A stretch of 64,000 bases of DNA from Syngnathus acus (GCF_901709675.1 NC_051103.1:8801793-8865792); one strand, 5' to 3'; numbered from the stretch's first letter, positions 1 to 21,366 are shown. The notes: generated by a model from the sequence alone, not told the origin. Numbers and translations: made by a program.

Positions 1-231
1 AATTGAATCAATTGAGCAGGCAGGCAACCGTCAGCCGAACGCTATTTTAAAAGCCATAAGTAGGGCAGCCATAAGGCAGCCATAAGGCGTCCGTGAGCCC
101 CGTTTGGAAGCCAAGTGCTTAGCCCTGGCTTGAAACTCTTCTTCAATACCATTTGATTCATTTGTCCTTACAATTCCACATTTTCAAGGAGGACCAATAG
201 TTACGTCCAATAGTTGTGCGCGCGCGGGTGT

Positions 232-248
232 GCTGCCATCTGCTGGCG
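232..248 (-). promoter_or_regulatory. CTCF-like motif
   Basis: Read on the minus strand the site is CGCCAGCAGATGGCAGC, which fits the CTCF core CCASYAGRKGGC apart from one outer base. It lies in the CpG-rich 5' flank of psd. Motif match only; binding is inferred. Confidence 0.4.
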
Positions 249-1274
249 AAACGAAGCAGTCGCACGTCGTCGCCATCCGAGCGTCACGTGCACTGCAGCA
301 GCAGCGCGTCACGTGATTCTCAACACGCACGCAAAACGTGCTCGTGAATCGCGCGCACGTATCGCGGTGGACCGGGCACGCGTGCGCAGGTGATGGCGCG
401 GTGAAGGCACCGCGCATGCTCAATGACGAGCTGGGCGGGCTGGCCAGCACGGGGAAGGGCGGGGCTGCGGGCGGTGCGCTCCTTTCTCCTACCTGACGTC
501 ACGTGCACGCTCTGCGTGGAGGACGAACCAACTGCGGCGGTCCGGTTGCCGTACGCGCGCACGTGCACCGCCAGATGCACCGTCGTGTGATGGTCGTCAA
601 CATGGCTGCGTGCGTGTGAGAGCAGGCGTCCGGTAAGTAGCTCTTCCACCTCCTTCTCCTCTTGCTCGTCTTCGTTCGTCCTCGTGCACGGCGCGCGCGC
701 CAGCATGCGGCGGCTGCTCCTGACAGGCGCCTCCAAACATGTGATTGACGCAGCCAGCAGCTTCCTGTGTGACATTCACACAACTTTGCGCCTGCACCAC
801 TAAAGTCAACTCTTTAGCTGGCCGACCGACCGACCGACCGACCGACCGACGTCTTCATTCATCATCGTCTTCCGCATGGCCTCATCTTCAACTCTTTGCA
901 TGACCTCTACACGCTCACGACTTGTGACGCCACACAGACACTCGCACACGCGCACACTCGCACTCGGCAATCGTTTCATTCATTGAGGCACACAATGACA
1001 GCCAAACACAATATCAACATCACATCAACTTCTAGCAAAAGCAAAATATAAACAGTGCCAAGCCATCGCATCCAACACACACACACACACACGGGCCACA
1101 CAATACCAAGCATAATTCACACATGCAGTACATACACTTAGCGTACAATACACACAGAGGACACACACACAGGAGCATATACAGTGCATACCCCCTGCAG
1201 ACAAAACACACACAGATTTAACACGCACTTACTGTACTCGTGAACAAATGAAGTGCACTAACACGTTCACGCCT

Positions 1275-1336
1275 GCACTCACTCACTCACTCACTCACTC
1301 ACTCACTCACTCACTCACTCACTCACTCACTCACTC
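1275..1336. repeat. (ACTC)n microsatellite
   Basis: About fifteen copies of a CACT/ACTC tetranucleotide, upstream of the first coding exon of psd. Confidence 0.95.
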
Positions 1337-1588
1337 ATCCATTCACAAGAACCTTTGCGTGTGTGTGTTAGCCAGCATGACTCATCAGTCTGAGTGGCTC
1401 CTTAAAAGACAGCCATTGGTTTGGCTTTCCCAAAAACCTAGCATGTCTTCAAAAAAAGAAATAAAAAAATCCTGAACTAGCTTCTCCTCTTTCCCAGGTG
1501 GCGACTTGGGGGCCTAGCTGAACGGACCCCCACTCCCGCCCACGAACCATCATCTCAAGGACAAAGGGAGGCTGGAGGATTTGAGGCC

Positions 1589-10267
<8,679 letters not shown>

Positions 10268-10906
10268 GGCCCAACGGCTTTTTCCTTTGCTCCGGAGCCA
10301 GCGGGGCCCGGCGACGCCCCGCCTCCTCGGGCCAGTGAGCCCGGCCGGCCGAGGACTTAGGCGCCCCCGGCGCCTCGGTCCAAAATGACACCCGGTCAGA
10401 ACAGGAAGGTGCCCTGCCAGCGGCGCATACACACCTTTTGTTTGCCTTTTCTTTCTTTTTGCTTCTTTTGCTCGCCTCTTCTTTCCTGGTTTTGCCGCAT
10501 CTCACCACCTTTCAACTTTTCCTCCTCGTGTCGCTCGCTCCCGCGCGTGTGCTCTTGGACCCAGATCGTTCTTTCAGCTTCAGTTGAGTGAGGGGTGCCC
10601 GTCAAACGCGAAGGGCCAAATTCGGCGGCCCCTGAGGCCGGCGGTCACAGCGGCGTTTCCAACGTGTGGGTCGTTACGGGTTGACGGCAGGACGGCACAT
10701 GGAGCCCGCCCCCTTGCATACTGAATCTGCTTGACATTTTAAGCGCGTGCGTGTGTGCACATGAGCACGCCTTGGGTTCTGTGTGCACTATGTGCGCATG
10801 TCTGTTTCTTGTGTACGTATGTACGTGTTGCGCGTGCTGTGCATTGCATGTACACGTCCGGTTGTATGTGTGGGGGGGGGGGGGATCCTCCAGGTGAAGC
10901 CCTGAC

Positions 10907-10937
<31 letters not shown>

Positions 10938-12006
10938 ACATTGCTGAGTGACCGACTTGAGGTGGAGGCAGAGCAGGCATGGGCGGCTGCAGGAATTTCC
11001 CTCTGGACCGGGGCAGACAAAAGCATGTCAATATCTTTGAAATGTGGACGGGCTCGACTGGAGGTGCGCTCTCCCATGCGGTCGTCATGGCAACGTTTTC
11101 CTCCATCTGAACGTGATGATTGTAAATAAAGCATGTTTGTACAACTCGGAGCCGTTCGCGTCCGACGCCGCCGCGCGTCTTCTCTTTCTGCTAGTTTGTG
11201 AACATGTTTATCTGGTTGAATAAAAACTTTTCCTTGTCCTTCACTCAAAATAAAAATGGACGCGAGTGTATTGCATTCACTGGGGAAAAATCAGTTGATA
11301 AGATTTTGTCCGGAATCATTTTAATTTCAGAGGTGGAACAGGTAAGTGAAATAAGAGAAATGGGTTTCAACAATTGTGCATCTCCAGCTGAATGTTCAAC
11401 TTAGCGAGTGGCTGCCTGCCTGCGTGGCTGTCTGCTGGCTGCTTGGCTGCCTGCCTGCCAGTCAAGCGGCGCAGACAGACGCGAGCTGTTCAAGCACGAG
11501 TTGGCGCGCGGGTTGATGACGTCACGCAGGAAAGTCCTGCGTCCAGTCGCTGGCTGGCCGAGTTTGACGTGAACAAAAGAAAAAAAAAAAAAGGCAACTT
11601 CACCGAAAACAAAGGCACACTGTGGTCGGCGTTCATGCGGCTCATGTAGCAGAAAGCGCGGACGGGCAGGCAGGCGGGCGGGCGCGCGCGCGCCACGACG
11701 TGAGTCTTATGTCAACCGTCTCACAGGATTGTTTGTCGGATGTTGACGTTAGCATTAGCCGTCAGCTTGAAGGGCGGCTTCTTCCTTCCTTCCTTCCTTC
11801 CTTCCGTGTGCTACGTTCAGCAGTGAGCCAGCCATTTTGTCGCCCAACGTTGGTGGTGGCCGACGTGTTTGTTTACACCAAGGTCGATGCGGGGGGGTGG
11901 CGACGCCAGGATGTAGTCAGGGCCCGCGTCCGCGTGCTTATTGGACAAGGGTAAGGATGTGAGTGAACCTGGCCGTCACCGTCCACTTTCCGGCTCAGGT
12001 TGCAGG
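10268..12006 (+). other. psd 3' UTR and chuk 5' region
   Basis: psd 3' UTR runs to the AATAAA at 11125; it contains a G run and a C run (10871-10922) next to a CA repeat. From 11150 to 11700 no gene is seen. The chuk promoter is likely within 11650-11940 (CpG-rich, with a GC run at 11670-11695). A possible 55-bp intron in the chuk 5' UTR spans 11951-12005 (donor GTAAGG, acceptor TTGCAG just before the start codon). Confidence 0.5.
11125..11130 (+). other. polyadenylation signal of psd
   Basis: AATAAA about 860 bp after the psd stop codon, followed by T- and GT-rich sequence. Confidence 0.7.
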
Positions 12007-15000
12007 ATGGAGAAGCCTCCTTTCCGACACAACAACCACAAGTGCGGCGACTGGGAGCTGAAGGAGCGGCTGGGCATGGGGGGCTTTGCCCACGTCTACC
12101 TCTACCAGCATCACGTGAGTGAAGCGTCACACCTTGTCTCCAACGCTCGTCCGTCCGTCTGTCCTTCCGTCCGCGAAATGAGCAAACTCTTTTGTAGGAT
12201 AGCGCATAGACAGATGTGAGCGGGCATGTCTGAAAGTCCCACCTATGTCGACCCGTGTCACGCAGGTGAGCGGCGATAAGCTGGCGGTGAAGATGTGCCG
12301 ACTGGAACTGACGCTCAGGAACAAGGACCGCTGGAGCCGAGAGATCCAGATCATGAAGAAGTTGCGCTCGCTACCGTCTTCTTTGTAGCAAATTGCGTCA
12401 ATAATTAACATGACGGACGGTGCCTTTGCGTCCTTGTGCCCGCTCAGGCTGAACCACATCAACGTGGTGACGGCACGAGACGTCCCGGAAGAAATCAGCT
12501 CCATCGCCTTGAACGACCTGCCGCTGCTCGCCATGGAGTTCTGCTCGCATGGCGACCTCAGGAAGGTGCGGCAGGCTCAGCGGTCTGGCCGGTCGCCCCC
12601 GACCCCCCTTTCTTTTTTTTTTTTCTAACGCGCTCTTGGTTTAGGTTCTGAGCAGGCCGGAGAACTGCTGCGGTCTGAAGGAGAGTGACGTTCTGGCCTT
12701 ACTCACCGACGTGGGTACGTTTGCCGCGGCAGCGTGCGAAACCGATGTGCATACGTACGTGCAGGCTTCAGACTCGTGGCTCGTTTGTGACCTCAGGTTG
12801 CGGTATCCAGTACCTGCACGAGAACAAGATCATCCACAGAGACCTGAAGCCAGAGAACATCGTGCTGCAAGAAATCAACGGGAAGGTGAGCCGCTCGCTC
12901 CTCTTTGACCGCCAGCCTTTGCGGTACTCGAGTCCCAAACACATGGCGGCGTGATTCGGGCTTCCCGAGCGCGCTTTGCACAGCCCCTCGAACCCATAGA
13001 ACGAATGAGCGGCTTTGAGTCTCGTAGGAGACTTTTTTTGGGGTAAAGTAGGTTAGGCCCACACATCATTTAGTGCCGCTGCTTTTGCGGAGCCACCCGC
13101 TAATGGACGCACCGCACCGGCTTTCTGCTTCAGCTGGTACACAAGATCATTGATTTGGGCTACGCCAAAGACCTGGACCAAGGCAGCCTGTGTACGTCCT
13201 TTGTGGGCACGCTGCAGTACCTGGTGAGAAGCCCGTCGGCGAGACGAGACGGGGCGAATGGCCTCTCGCCGCGCTCATCGCGCTTGTGCCTGCGCAGGCG
13301 CCCGAGCTGTTTGAGAACAAAGCCTACACGGTCAGCGTGGACTACTGGAGCTTCGGGACCATGATCTTTGAGTGCAGCTGCGGATTCAGGCCCTTCCTGC
13401 ACAACCTGCAGCCCGTGCAGTGGTACGCGGGCTCGCTCGCTCGCTCGCTCGTGCCCGCAACGCCCAAACAAACTCGCGCTGCGCTCTTGTGTTGGGCCAC
13501 AGGGCCAGCAAAGTCCGCAACAAAGGGCCCAAAGACATCATGGCGGTGGAAGAGGCCAACGGAGAAGTGCGCTTCTCGACACATCTTCCCTACCCCAACC
13601 ACCTGAGCAGGTGCGTCGCTTGCCCCACCCCCCGCCGCGTCTGGGAGAGAGGAAGCCAGGCAGCATGACCCATTCACGCTTTGGAGCCGTGGTTCTCAAT
13701 TATTGTTCGAACTCTTGTTCCAAAGCGACAACCCAAATCAAATAATAGGCGTTGAGAACACTTCGACCCCTCCCTTGCAGGACGCTGTTGGAGCCCATGG
13801 AAGCGCTGTTGCAGCTGATGCTGAAGTGGGACCCGGTCCACAGAGGAGGCGGCGTCCATCCCGACAGCAGGAAGCCGCTCTGCTTCCATCTTCTGGATCA
13901 GATCCTGAGCATGAAGGTGGTCATCCAAAGCGCATAAGGCTCTTTTAACGGACAGCACTCGCTCACCGCCGCCGCCTCTCCCGCTCAGGTGGTCCACATC
14001 CTCAACATGACCACGGCCCAGGTGCACTCCTTCCAGCTGGCGCCCGAAGAGTCTCTTCACGCCCTGCAGAAGCGCGTGGAGGCCGAGAGCGGCATCCGCG
14101 TGCTCCACCAGGAGCTGCTGCAGGAGACGGGCGTGTCCCTGGACCCCCGCAAGCCGGCGGCGCAGTGCGTCCTGGACGGCGCGGTACGTGCCTGCCTGAG
14201 CGCGTCCGCCTGAGCGCGTCCGCCTGAGCGCGTCCGCCTGAGCGCGTCCGCCTGAACGCGTCCTCTGTCCTCGGGCGCAGCGGGGCTGGGACGCTTACAT
14301 CGTTTACCTGTTCGACAAGAGCGCCACCGAGTACTCGGGCCCGTTCAGCGCCAGGCAGCTGCCGGAAAAAGTCAACACCATCGGTGAGTGTGGCCTTGAC
14401 AAAATGCGGCGCACGCGGGCACATTCAAGCGCGCGCTGCCTTAGTGGGATTCGAATTCAGCGGGCCATGGCGTTTTCAGTCCAGGAGGCCCGGACGCCGC
14501 TGCCCCTGGGGCTGCTGAAGAAGGTTTGGGCGGAGGCGCTGAGCTACATCTGCGGCCTGAAGGACGACTACGGCCGCCTCTTCCAGGGCCAGCGCGCCGC
14601 CATGTGAGTCGCCCGGCTGCCGGGACAACCCATCTGTCCGCTCGCTCGCCCGCCCGCCGTCCTCACGCTGTGTCCCGCCGGCCGCCCAGGCTCAGCCTCC
14701 TGCGCTACAACACCAACCTGACGCGCTGTAAAAACAGCATGTTTGGATTCTCGCAGCAGCTAAAAGCCAAGCTGGACTTCTTCCGCAGCAGCATCCAGTA
14801 CGACCTGGAAAAGTACAGCGACCAGATGCACTACGGCATCTGTGAGGACCACCCGTGCGCTCTGTGGGCTAGGCTCGCTCCTGCCTTCTCACGGCCCTTC
14901 TTGTCCCCCGCAGCATCGGAGAAGATGCTGAAGGCCTGGCAGGAGAACGAGGAGAGAGCGGCGGCTTTCGCTCAGGTTACGCAACGGGCCGAGCGCCGCC

Positions 15001-16419
15001 GGGCCGCGACGGTGCGCCGAAGCCATACGCACACGCTTCCCGTGTCGTCCCGCAGGTGGCGGAGGTGAGCCACTTGGACGACGAGATCATGGCCCTGCAC
15101 TCGGAGATCGTGGAGCTGCAGCGGAGTCCCTACGCGCGGCGCCAAGGAGACAAGATGGAGCAGTTGTGAGTCGGGCGCTTTCCATGCCTTCCGCTTACTC
15201 GCTCTCCGGATCCTCGAGGCGGAAAGCCCGTTTTGGCCGCCAGCGCTCGCCAAATGTCAGCGTTGGCCTTGTCGTTGCAGAGAGGAGCGAGCCACGGAGC
15301 TCTACAAGCAGCTGAAGATGAAGTGTAAAGGTCAGACACGTACGCTCCTCTGCTGCAAAACGACCCCGCCGCTGACCCTGTTGTCCCCGGCCGCAGTTCC
15401 GGAGGCGGACCTGAGCAGCGACAGCTCGGAGATGGTCAAGGCCATCGTCCAGACGGTGCAGAACCAGGACAAAGTGCTCAAGGACCTCTACACGCACCTC
15501 AGGTACGAGCGCCGCCGGGATTCGCGCAAGTCTGCTCAGATTGAAGTGAGTGAGTTTCTCTCAAGTCTTTGAAAAACAATCAGGAAGACATGTGAAATGT
15601 GACACGGAAGTCTTCATGTGAGGCAAAACTTGCTTCTTGCTTTCATTAGCATTAGCGTGTCCTCATCAGATGTCAGCATCAGCTGAATGGACCGATAACT
15701 ACTCTTAAGTGGCTAACTAGCAAGGCTGTCCTCGTGTTTCAGTAAAATCCTGAGCAGCAAACAGAAAATTATCGAACTGTTCCCGCGGATCGAGAAGACC
15801 TTGGAGAGCATCAAGGAGGCAGACAACACGGTCATGCAGATGCAGATCAAGCGCCAGCGCGAGTTCTGGCACCTCCTCAAGATCGCCTGCGTAAGTCGCC
15901 GTCGGAGGGGTTGAGGAAAAAAAGGGGGTGGGGGGGGCGAGCGGGCCGCCTGACACACCGCGTCTTCCTCCGTCAGGCGCAGAACTCCACGCGCAACTCG
16001 TTGACGACCGGGCCCGAGTCGGCAGCCGTCCCTCAGGTGTCCCAGTGGGCGCCGCCCGCCAGCGCTCCCCATCCCCTCACCTCGCTCCCCGGGCCCAACG
16101 ACAGGTACTTGCACAAACGAGTCAAGCGTGTGCCATGTGATGATGATATTCCCTCACCTCACCCCACAGTGACGCGGCCCCCCGCCTGCTGCAGGAGACC
16201 CAGAAGTACTTGAGTCAGCTGACCAGCCTCATGCAAGAAGCGGCGGACGAGCAGGCCAAAAGCATGGTGGTAAGACGCACGCACGCACGCACGCACGTCC
16301 CCTTTGGCCGGCTCCGTCCGTCCCCATTGAAATAGCGCCGTTGCCCCACCCAGGATCAAGACTGGAGCTGGACCAAGTACGAACCTTTAAGTGGCAAATT
16401 CAAGAAAAGAAACGCGTGA
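12007..16419 (+). CDS. chuk: Inhibitor of NF-kappa-B kinase subunit alpha (IKK-alpha)
   Basis: Serine kinase of the IKK complex, activating NF-kB; IKK-alpha also drives the non-canonical p100-processing branch. Exons: 12007-12114, 12266-12360, 12448-12565, 12645-12714, 12797-12885, 13134-13223, 13298-13422, 13503-13610, 13781-13916, 13989-14183, 14281-14383, 14480-14603, 14690-14841, 14914-14975, 15056-15165, 15281-15330, 15397-15502, 15743-15890, 15977-16104, 16170-16269, 16354-16419; 760 residues (human 745). Seen: glycine loop [11 protein letters not shown] Lys45, HRD at 144-146, [10 protein letters not shown], activation-loop Ser178 and Ser182 in GSLCTSF, APE, then ubiquitin-like and scaffold regions ([15 protein letters not shown]) and the NEMO-binding core DWSW at 742-745. 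LYQH, LFEN, the RGGG-type insert and [12 protein letters not shown] separate it from IKK-beta. The donor at 12361 (GTTGCG) is weak. All catalytic residues are intact, so an active kinase is expected. Confidence 0.96.
14198..14256. repeat. 14-bp tandem repeat in chuk intron
   Basis: Four copies of a unit GAGCGCGTCCGCCT, the last imperfect, within the short intron between 14183 and 14281. Confidence 0.9.
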
Positions 16420-16799
16420 GAGATGATGCCGTCGCCTCCGAACCCTCGCCACCGTGACCATGAACTTTGACCGGGAGGTGCTGTTGATTTTTCTTCATGC
16501 AATGTCGTGCCGCTTCTCTTTTTGGGGTGCTGTTCCAAAGCAAAGCACGGCAACGAGGCGCCGAGCAACGGCAGGCAGGCAGGCAGGCAGGCAGGCAGAC
16601 AGACAGGCAGGCAGACACGCAGGCAGACACGCGACCACTTGGACAGGAAACAGGAGGTGAGGCGACGGTGGGTGGGAAAGTGCACTTTGTAGCCCGGTTC
16701 ATGAAGTTGCTGAGCCCATCCCAATTTACACTGGCTGATTGATTAGTGACTGTGCTGGGACCAAACAAACAAAAGTCTTGACACGCATTTAAATGTCCT

Positions 16800-16805
16800 T
16801 TTAAT
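16800..16805 (-). other. candidate polyadenylation signal of tubgcp2
   Basis: ATTAAA on the minus strand, about 75 bp after the tubgcp2 stop codon. Confidence 0.5.
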
Positions 16806-16825
16806 CGGGCACTGTCGAACCATCT

Positions 16826-16831
16826 AATAAA
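16826..16831 (+). other. polyadenylation signal of chuk
   Basis: AATAAA about 400 bp after the chuk stop codon and only 48 bp from the stop codon of convergent tubgcp2. Confidence 0.65.
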
Positions 16832-16878
16832 GATGAGCCCACGACGAGCGTCGTCGTCCCGACGCCCGCCTCGTCTTA

Positions 16879-19800
16879 CTACGCCGCCGCTTTTTGACTT
16901 CGCTCCACCGCCATCTTCTCCAGACGTTCCGTGTAGAAGCCGTTGAAGTCCAGCCTGTGAGGGGTCAAAGGTGGGGGGGGGGGGGGGGTTGAACGGATTT
17001 GAAAAGATGGCCACAAATAGATACCTACGGAAGGAATTACTTTGTTTTGTCATGCCAAAGTCAACCTTGTAGCCTTCAAACGAGCGTCGGCCCTTTGTGC
17101 TATATAGCCTCAAACAAATTCCATTTTGAACGAAAACAGCAAGTCTAATCCAAGCTACTCGCAATGTCGCCGTGATGCTCCTCTCGTAGCGGTCGGTCCC
17201 TTGTTAAAAAAAGAAAAGCTCCACGGTGATGGAGAATGCTAATATTTATTTCAACTTCACAACATACGGCTTTTCTTTATGTACTAAATCTTCAAAGTTT
17301 GTTTCAAAATAAAATAGATTGTGTTGAGTGGAGAAATGCTCTTTATATTCACCTACCTCTTTTAAAAAAAAATAGAGGCTGCCATTTTCAGATGCTTCTC
17401 ATACCGCTAGAATTCAACCAATGGGCCCTTTCGGATCATGACGGCAAATCTAGCCTGCCAAAGCGTGGCGCATCCTAACGCCGGACTTGTAAATGGTCAA
17501 CAAAAGAGGGAGGGAGGGACGGAGGGGTCGACCTGTATATGATGCTGATCATGCTGTGCTCGCAGTTGTTGGAGCTGAAGATGCTGAGTTTGTCTAGAAG
17601 GTCCAGCAGCAGAAGGCTGAAACTGTTGTCGAACTTGACGATGGACGCCTCAAAGCCCGCATCCGACGCCGGCTCTGGCGGCTCCTGCTGAAGGAGCGCC
17701 AGGGAATTTGAGTGGCTCGCACGCGGCGGCGGGGGGCTGGCTCTAACCTTTGCCCCCGGGCTCTTGCCGGCAGCGGCGGCCTCAAGCGCGGGCGGCCCGT
17801 CAGCGTGCTCCGGCCGAAGGGCCCGCGTGAAACGCTGGAGGACAAACGCAGTGGTTCAGGCGGCCAATGGCGGAGGGGACGGCGCGCTCCTCACCTGCAT
17901 GCGGCCGGCGAACATGACGCAGACGGACATGAGCTTGGAGAAGATGCGCAGCAGCTCGGGATTGGTCAGCATGCAGTCCTTCATGCAGTTGTCCAGGAAG
18001 CTGGTGTGGTGCCACAGCACGTCGTCGATGTTGGATGCCTAGAGCAACGGCAGTCCAGCCAGAGAGCGGCCGCCTCGACACCCCGCCCCCCAATCTTGTC
18101 TGTGGGACTCACCGTTTTGAGGTTGTTCTCCATCAGGTGCCAGGTAGGCTCCATCACCTCAAACATCATGTAATACTGGATGTTCTGCACAAAGTTTAGC
18201 ATGCGCTGACGCAGCGCAAAGGCCGCCGCGAACCTGCGACGGCACGGGGTCAGGAAGGGGCTGAGCTGAGCTGGGCTGGGCTGAGTGGGCGGCGCCACTC
18301 ACCATTTAGCAGAGTGCGACCAATGATGCTTGGCGTGCTTGTTGGTGATCCAGACGTTGCACAGCAGACGCTCCACGTGTTTGCAGTAGAACATATGGCG
18401 GAACAACATCTGGTACCTGGTCAACGCTTTCCTGCGGCGCACAAGCCAACGCAGGCAGGCAGTCAGCCGAGGGGCCGAGAGGCGGGCCGCCGGCAGGGCC
18501 GCGCCGGGCGCCCACCTGCTGATGATGAGCGAGAGCGGCCACTTGACCACGTAGTCAAAGGAGAAGGCCTCCAGGCCGCTGAGGGCGGCGTCAGCCGGCT
18601 CGGCGTTGGCCACGCTCTTTTCCTGCTTGGTCTCGATGGCCAGCACCCGCAGCAGCTGCGTGATGACGTCATGCGGCATCAGGTCGATCTGCGCCGAGGG
18701 AGGGAGGGAGGAAGGAGACGCCGCGTCAAGGCCGACCAGCCGGCGAGCAAGGCCGACCGGCCGGCGAGCAAGGCCGACCGGCCGGCGAGCAAGGCCGACC
18801 GGCCGGCGAGCAAGGCCGACGAGCAAGGCCGACCGGCCGGCGAGCAAGGCCGACCGGCCGGCGAGCAAGGCCGACGAGCAAGGCCGACCGGCCGGCGAGC
18901 AAGGCCGCCCCACCTTGAGGTCGTCCTTGAAGGGGTCGGTGTTGGCCGTGCTCATGCGCAGCGCCAGTTCCAGGAGCGCCTCCAGACGCGGGGGCGCTAT
19001 GTCATCCACCGGCTTGCGCAGCTCCTCCTCCGTCAGGTCCATGAAGTGCACGAAGAAGTCTCCTTTGTCCATCAGGAAGTAGTGCTTGATGGACCTGCAG
19101 GCGCAACAGCAGTGGCGTCGTCAGCCGCCCTACGGTTGAAATGCACGGGGCGACCTACCTGAGGCGGGCCACCAGCTCCTTCTCCTCCAGCAGGAAGTGC
19201 AAGAGCACTTTACTGGCATAGTTGAAGGCCTTTTCGATCTGCTCCACGTAGGCTCGCTCCTTCAGCGTGTACACCACTTCCTTGGCGTCGGGACAGGTCA
19301 CGTCCCGGCCGCACTCGCGCACCACGTTCAGGTACTTTCCTGTCGCCAAAACAACAATGGATCACTCGAGCACACGACCCGACTGAGGCGGATTCTGCAG
19401 CAAGGACATCATCACCTGTGCTGAGGATCTTGTCGGCCATCTTCTGCAGGAAGGACGGAATGCGGTGCTGAACGATGGTGTACCTCTGGTCCCAGTACTT
19501 GTCGTTGTAGTCCTCCTGGATCTTCTCCTTCTGCAGCTCGTGTTCCTCCACCATGAACTCGCTGCTCGCTCGTACACACACAATTCATTTGACCTTCTGG
19601 CGTTTGGTCCTTGAAAGTGCCCAAAGCGGTGGAGCTGGCACTATGGAGAGAGAGAGAGAGAGAGAGAGGAAGGGCGCTCACCTGTAGGGATCGCGAATGA
19701 TGCCCCTGTAGATCCACTTCTCCAGGATCTCAAAGTAGGGCACGCTGGCGGCCTTGGTGAGGTACAGGCACACCTCCTGCGCCTGGGGGTCGCCGGTGAA

Positions 19801-21366
19801 GTTGAAGGTGCGGTCGTGAAGGAGGCTGAGCGTGGCCCCGCCCATACACTCCCCTTTGTCCACTGACGAGGCTGGAAAGCAGGCAGGAGGCCGGCCGTGA
19901 GCAAGAGAGAGAGAGAGAGAGAGGTCAAACGTCAGCGAACCCGCGCGCTGGTACCGATGGCGGCCAGGATGTCCATGGTCCTCATGGTGGGCTGCAGGTA
20001 GAACCAAAGCTTCTGCAGGGACAGCAGGCCCCGCCGGTGCACGTGCTCCAGCTGGGTCACCAGGATCAGGTACTCCTTGAGCAGCGTCCGCATGGCCGCC
20101 GTCAGGGCGTGGTTCACCTGTCCGTACTCAAACGACGACTTCTCCTCCACGAAGCTGCGGGCGGGACACAAACCAAGACACTCGCTCGCTCGTCGTTTGG
20201 GAACACCGCCCTCGGCAGAGCGCTTTGAGCTTCTCTGCGCCCCAACACTGACCGGGTGACGGTGGAGTAGAAGGACGCTACGGGAAGGATCCGGTGTACC
20301 AGCTCCTTGACTGACGTGTCCAGCGTGGCATCCACGATGAAGGAGCGGTTCTGGCGGCCCAGGACCGGCTGAGCCGCCACGTCGCGCCCGTCCACGCCCA
20401 CCAGGACGAAAAGCAGATCCTCTAGAACCAGCTGCTCCTGCGCCGCCAGCGCCAGCGTGCCTGCGCGCGACCCGTGTTCCATTGAGTACACAAATGTTTC
20501 TTTTTCACACACACACACACACACACTCGTGCATATGCACGCACGCACCCACAGCCGGATCGGCAGCCGATGCGGGACCGGCGATGAAGTCCCCCAAGAG
20601 GGCGGGCCTCTCGTACACCCAGCTGGGAAAGACGGGATTGAGCTGCGCCGGGTTCTTCTTGTTGTGTTTGTCCCGCAACATCTTGCGCGTCACCTCGGCC
20701 GACTGCGGGAATTCCCAGCCATCACGCGAGCGCTCCATCACGCGAGCGATCGCTTTGCCAGCGCTTTGCAAGGCTCACCAGGGGAGCGTTGCACGCCGCC
20801 GTGGCGTTCCCCAGCTTCTTGCGCAGCTCGTCCAGCTCCTGCATGGACATCTTGGAGACGCCGGTCGCCGCGCTCAGGACGCTCGCTGTCGTCGCCGCCG
20901 CCGCCGCAGCAGCAGCGCAAGCCTCCGAACGATCCTTGGCGTTCTGCTGCAGGCGCTGCAGCGTCTGCACCGAGTTGTCATATTTGTGTCATCGTGTCGT
21001 CACATTAGTCCACGCAAACATCCTTACCTGGGAGTCCTCGCACAGGCGCGACAGCAGGTAGACCAGCGGATCCAGGTGGCGGACATTTTTCGATTTCAGC
21101 TCTTCGTACTTCCTCAGGAAGTCCTCTGGCGTCTGGGAGAACTCGGCGAGCTTCACCTTTCGGGGAGAGAAAGTGGCTTATGCGCCCACCCGTGGGAATG
21201 AGCCGCCGCCTCGTACCTTGGCGCTGTGGGCCGAGACCGTGGTGGTGATGTAGGGCGTGCGGTGCTTCTGCAGAAGGTCGATGTAACCTTCCGCTCCGTC
21301 GCCCCCTCGCACGTCCAACACGCTCAGCAGCTCGTTGACGTGATGATGGATCCGAAACTCGCTCAT
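16879..21366 (-). CDS. tubgcp2: Gamma-tubulin complex component 2 (GCP2)
   Basis: GCP2 pairs with GCP3 in the gamma-tubulin small complex and in the ring complex that nucleates microtubules at centrosomes. Exons from the 5' end: 21366-21217, 21156-21028, 20964-20779, 20702-20549, 20460-20253, 20154-19955, 19871-19682, 19561-19416, 19339-19159, 19094-18914, 18688-18516, 18431-18303, 18233-18113, 18038-17895, 17834-17748, 17687-17533, 16954-16879; about 869 residues (human 902). It starts MSEFRIHHHVNELLSVL; GRIP1 region hallmarks are RTMDILAAIASSVDKGEC and EFMVEEHELQKEKIQEDYND, GRIP2 hallmarks are RMLNFVQNIQYYMMFEVMEP and DFNGFYTERLEKM. Residues around 110 carry an eight-Ala tract from GCN repeats that is not in human GCP2. 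A tandem acceptor near 17687 can add or drop one Gln. The human C-terminal tail after SQKA is shortened. Confidence 0.95.
18724..18913. repeat. 21-bp GC-rich minisatellite in tubgcp2 intron
   Basis: About nine copies of a GCAAGGCCGACCGGCCGGCGA-like unit, some shortened to 12 bp, run directly up to the donor of the exon ending at 18914 and fill most of that intron. The unit contains the palindrome GCCGGC, so the transcript could form repeated hairpins beside the splice site. Confidence 0.95.

Larger units (their letters stand above)
1..1497. other. 5' flank of psd, no gene seen
   Basis: No conserved coding exon is visible. The part from about 190 to 800 is CpG-rich with many CGCG and CACGTG words and could hold a promoter or a non-coding first exon of psd, but no TATA box or clear donor can be fixed. 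A CCGA tetranucleotide run lies at 820-850 and CA-rich stretches at 900-1220. A pyrimidine tract ending in CAG at 1497 looks like the 3' splice site in front of the exon that carries the psd start codon, so at least one upstream non-coding exon probably exists. Confidence 0.5.
16420..16878. other. overlapping 3' UTRs of chuk and tubgcp2
   Basis: chuk 3' UTR (+) reaches the AATAAA at 16826, while tubgcp2 (-) has only about 75 bp between its stop and an ATTAAA at 16800-16805. A GGCA/GACA repeat lies at 16571-16631. The two transcripts would overlap by a few tens of bases. Confidence 0.6.

Noticed and set aside
12007-16419. IKK-beta (ikbkb) as the identity of the kinase gene
   Set aside because: LYQH near the glycine loop, LFENK after [18 protein letters not shown] and IKEADNTVM are IKK-alpha features.
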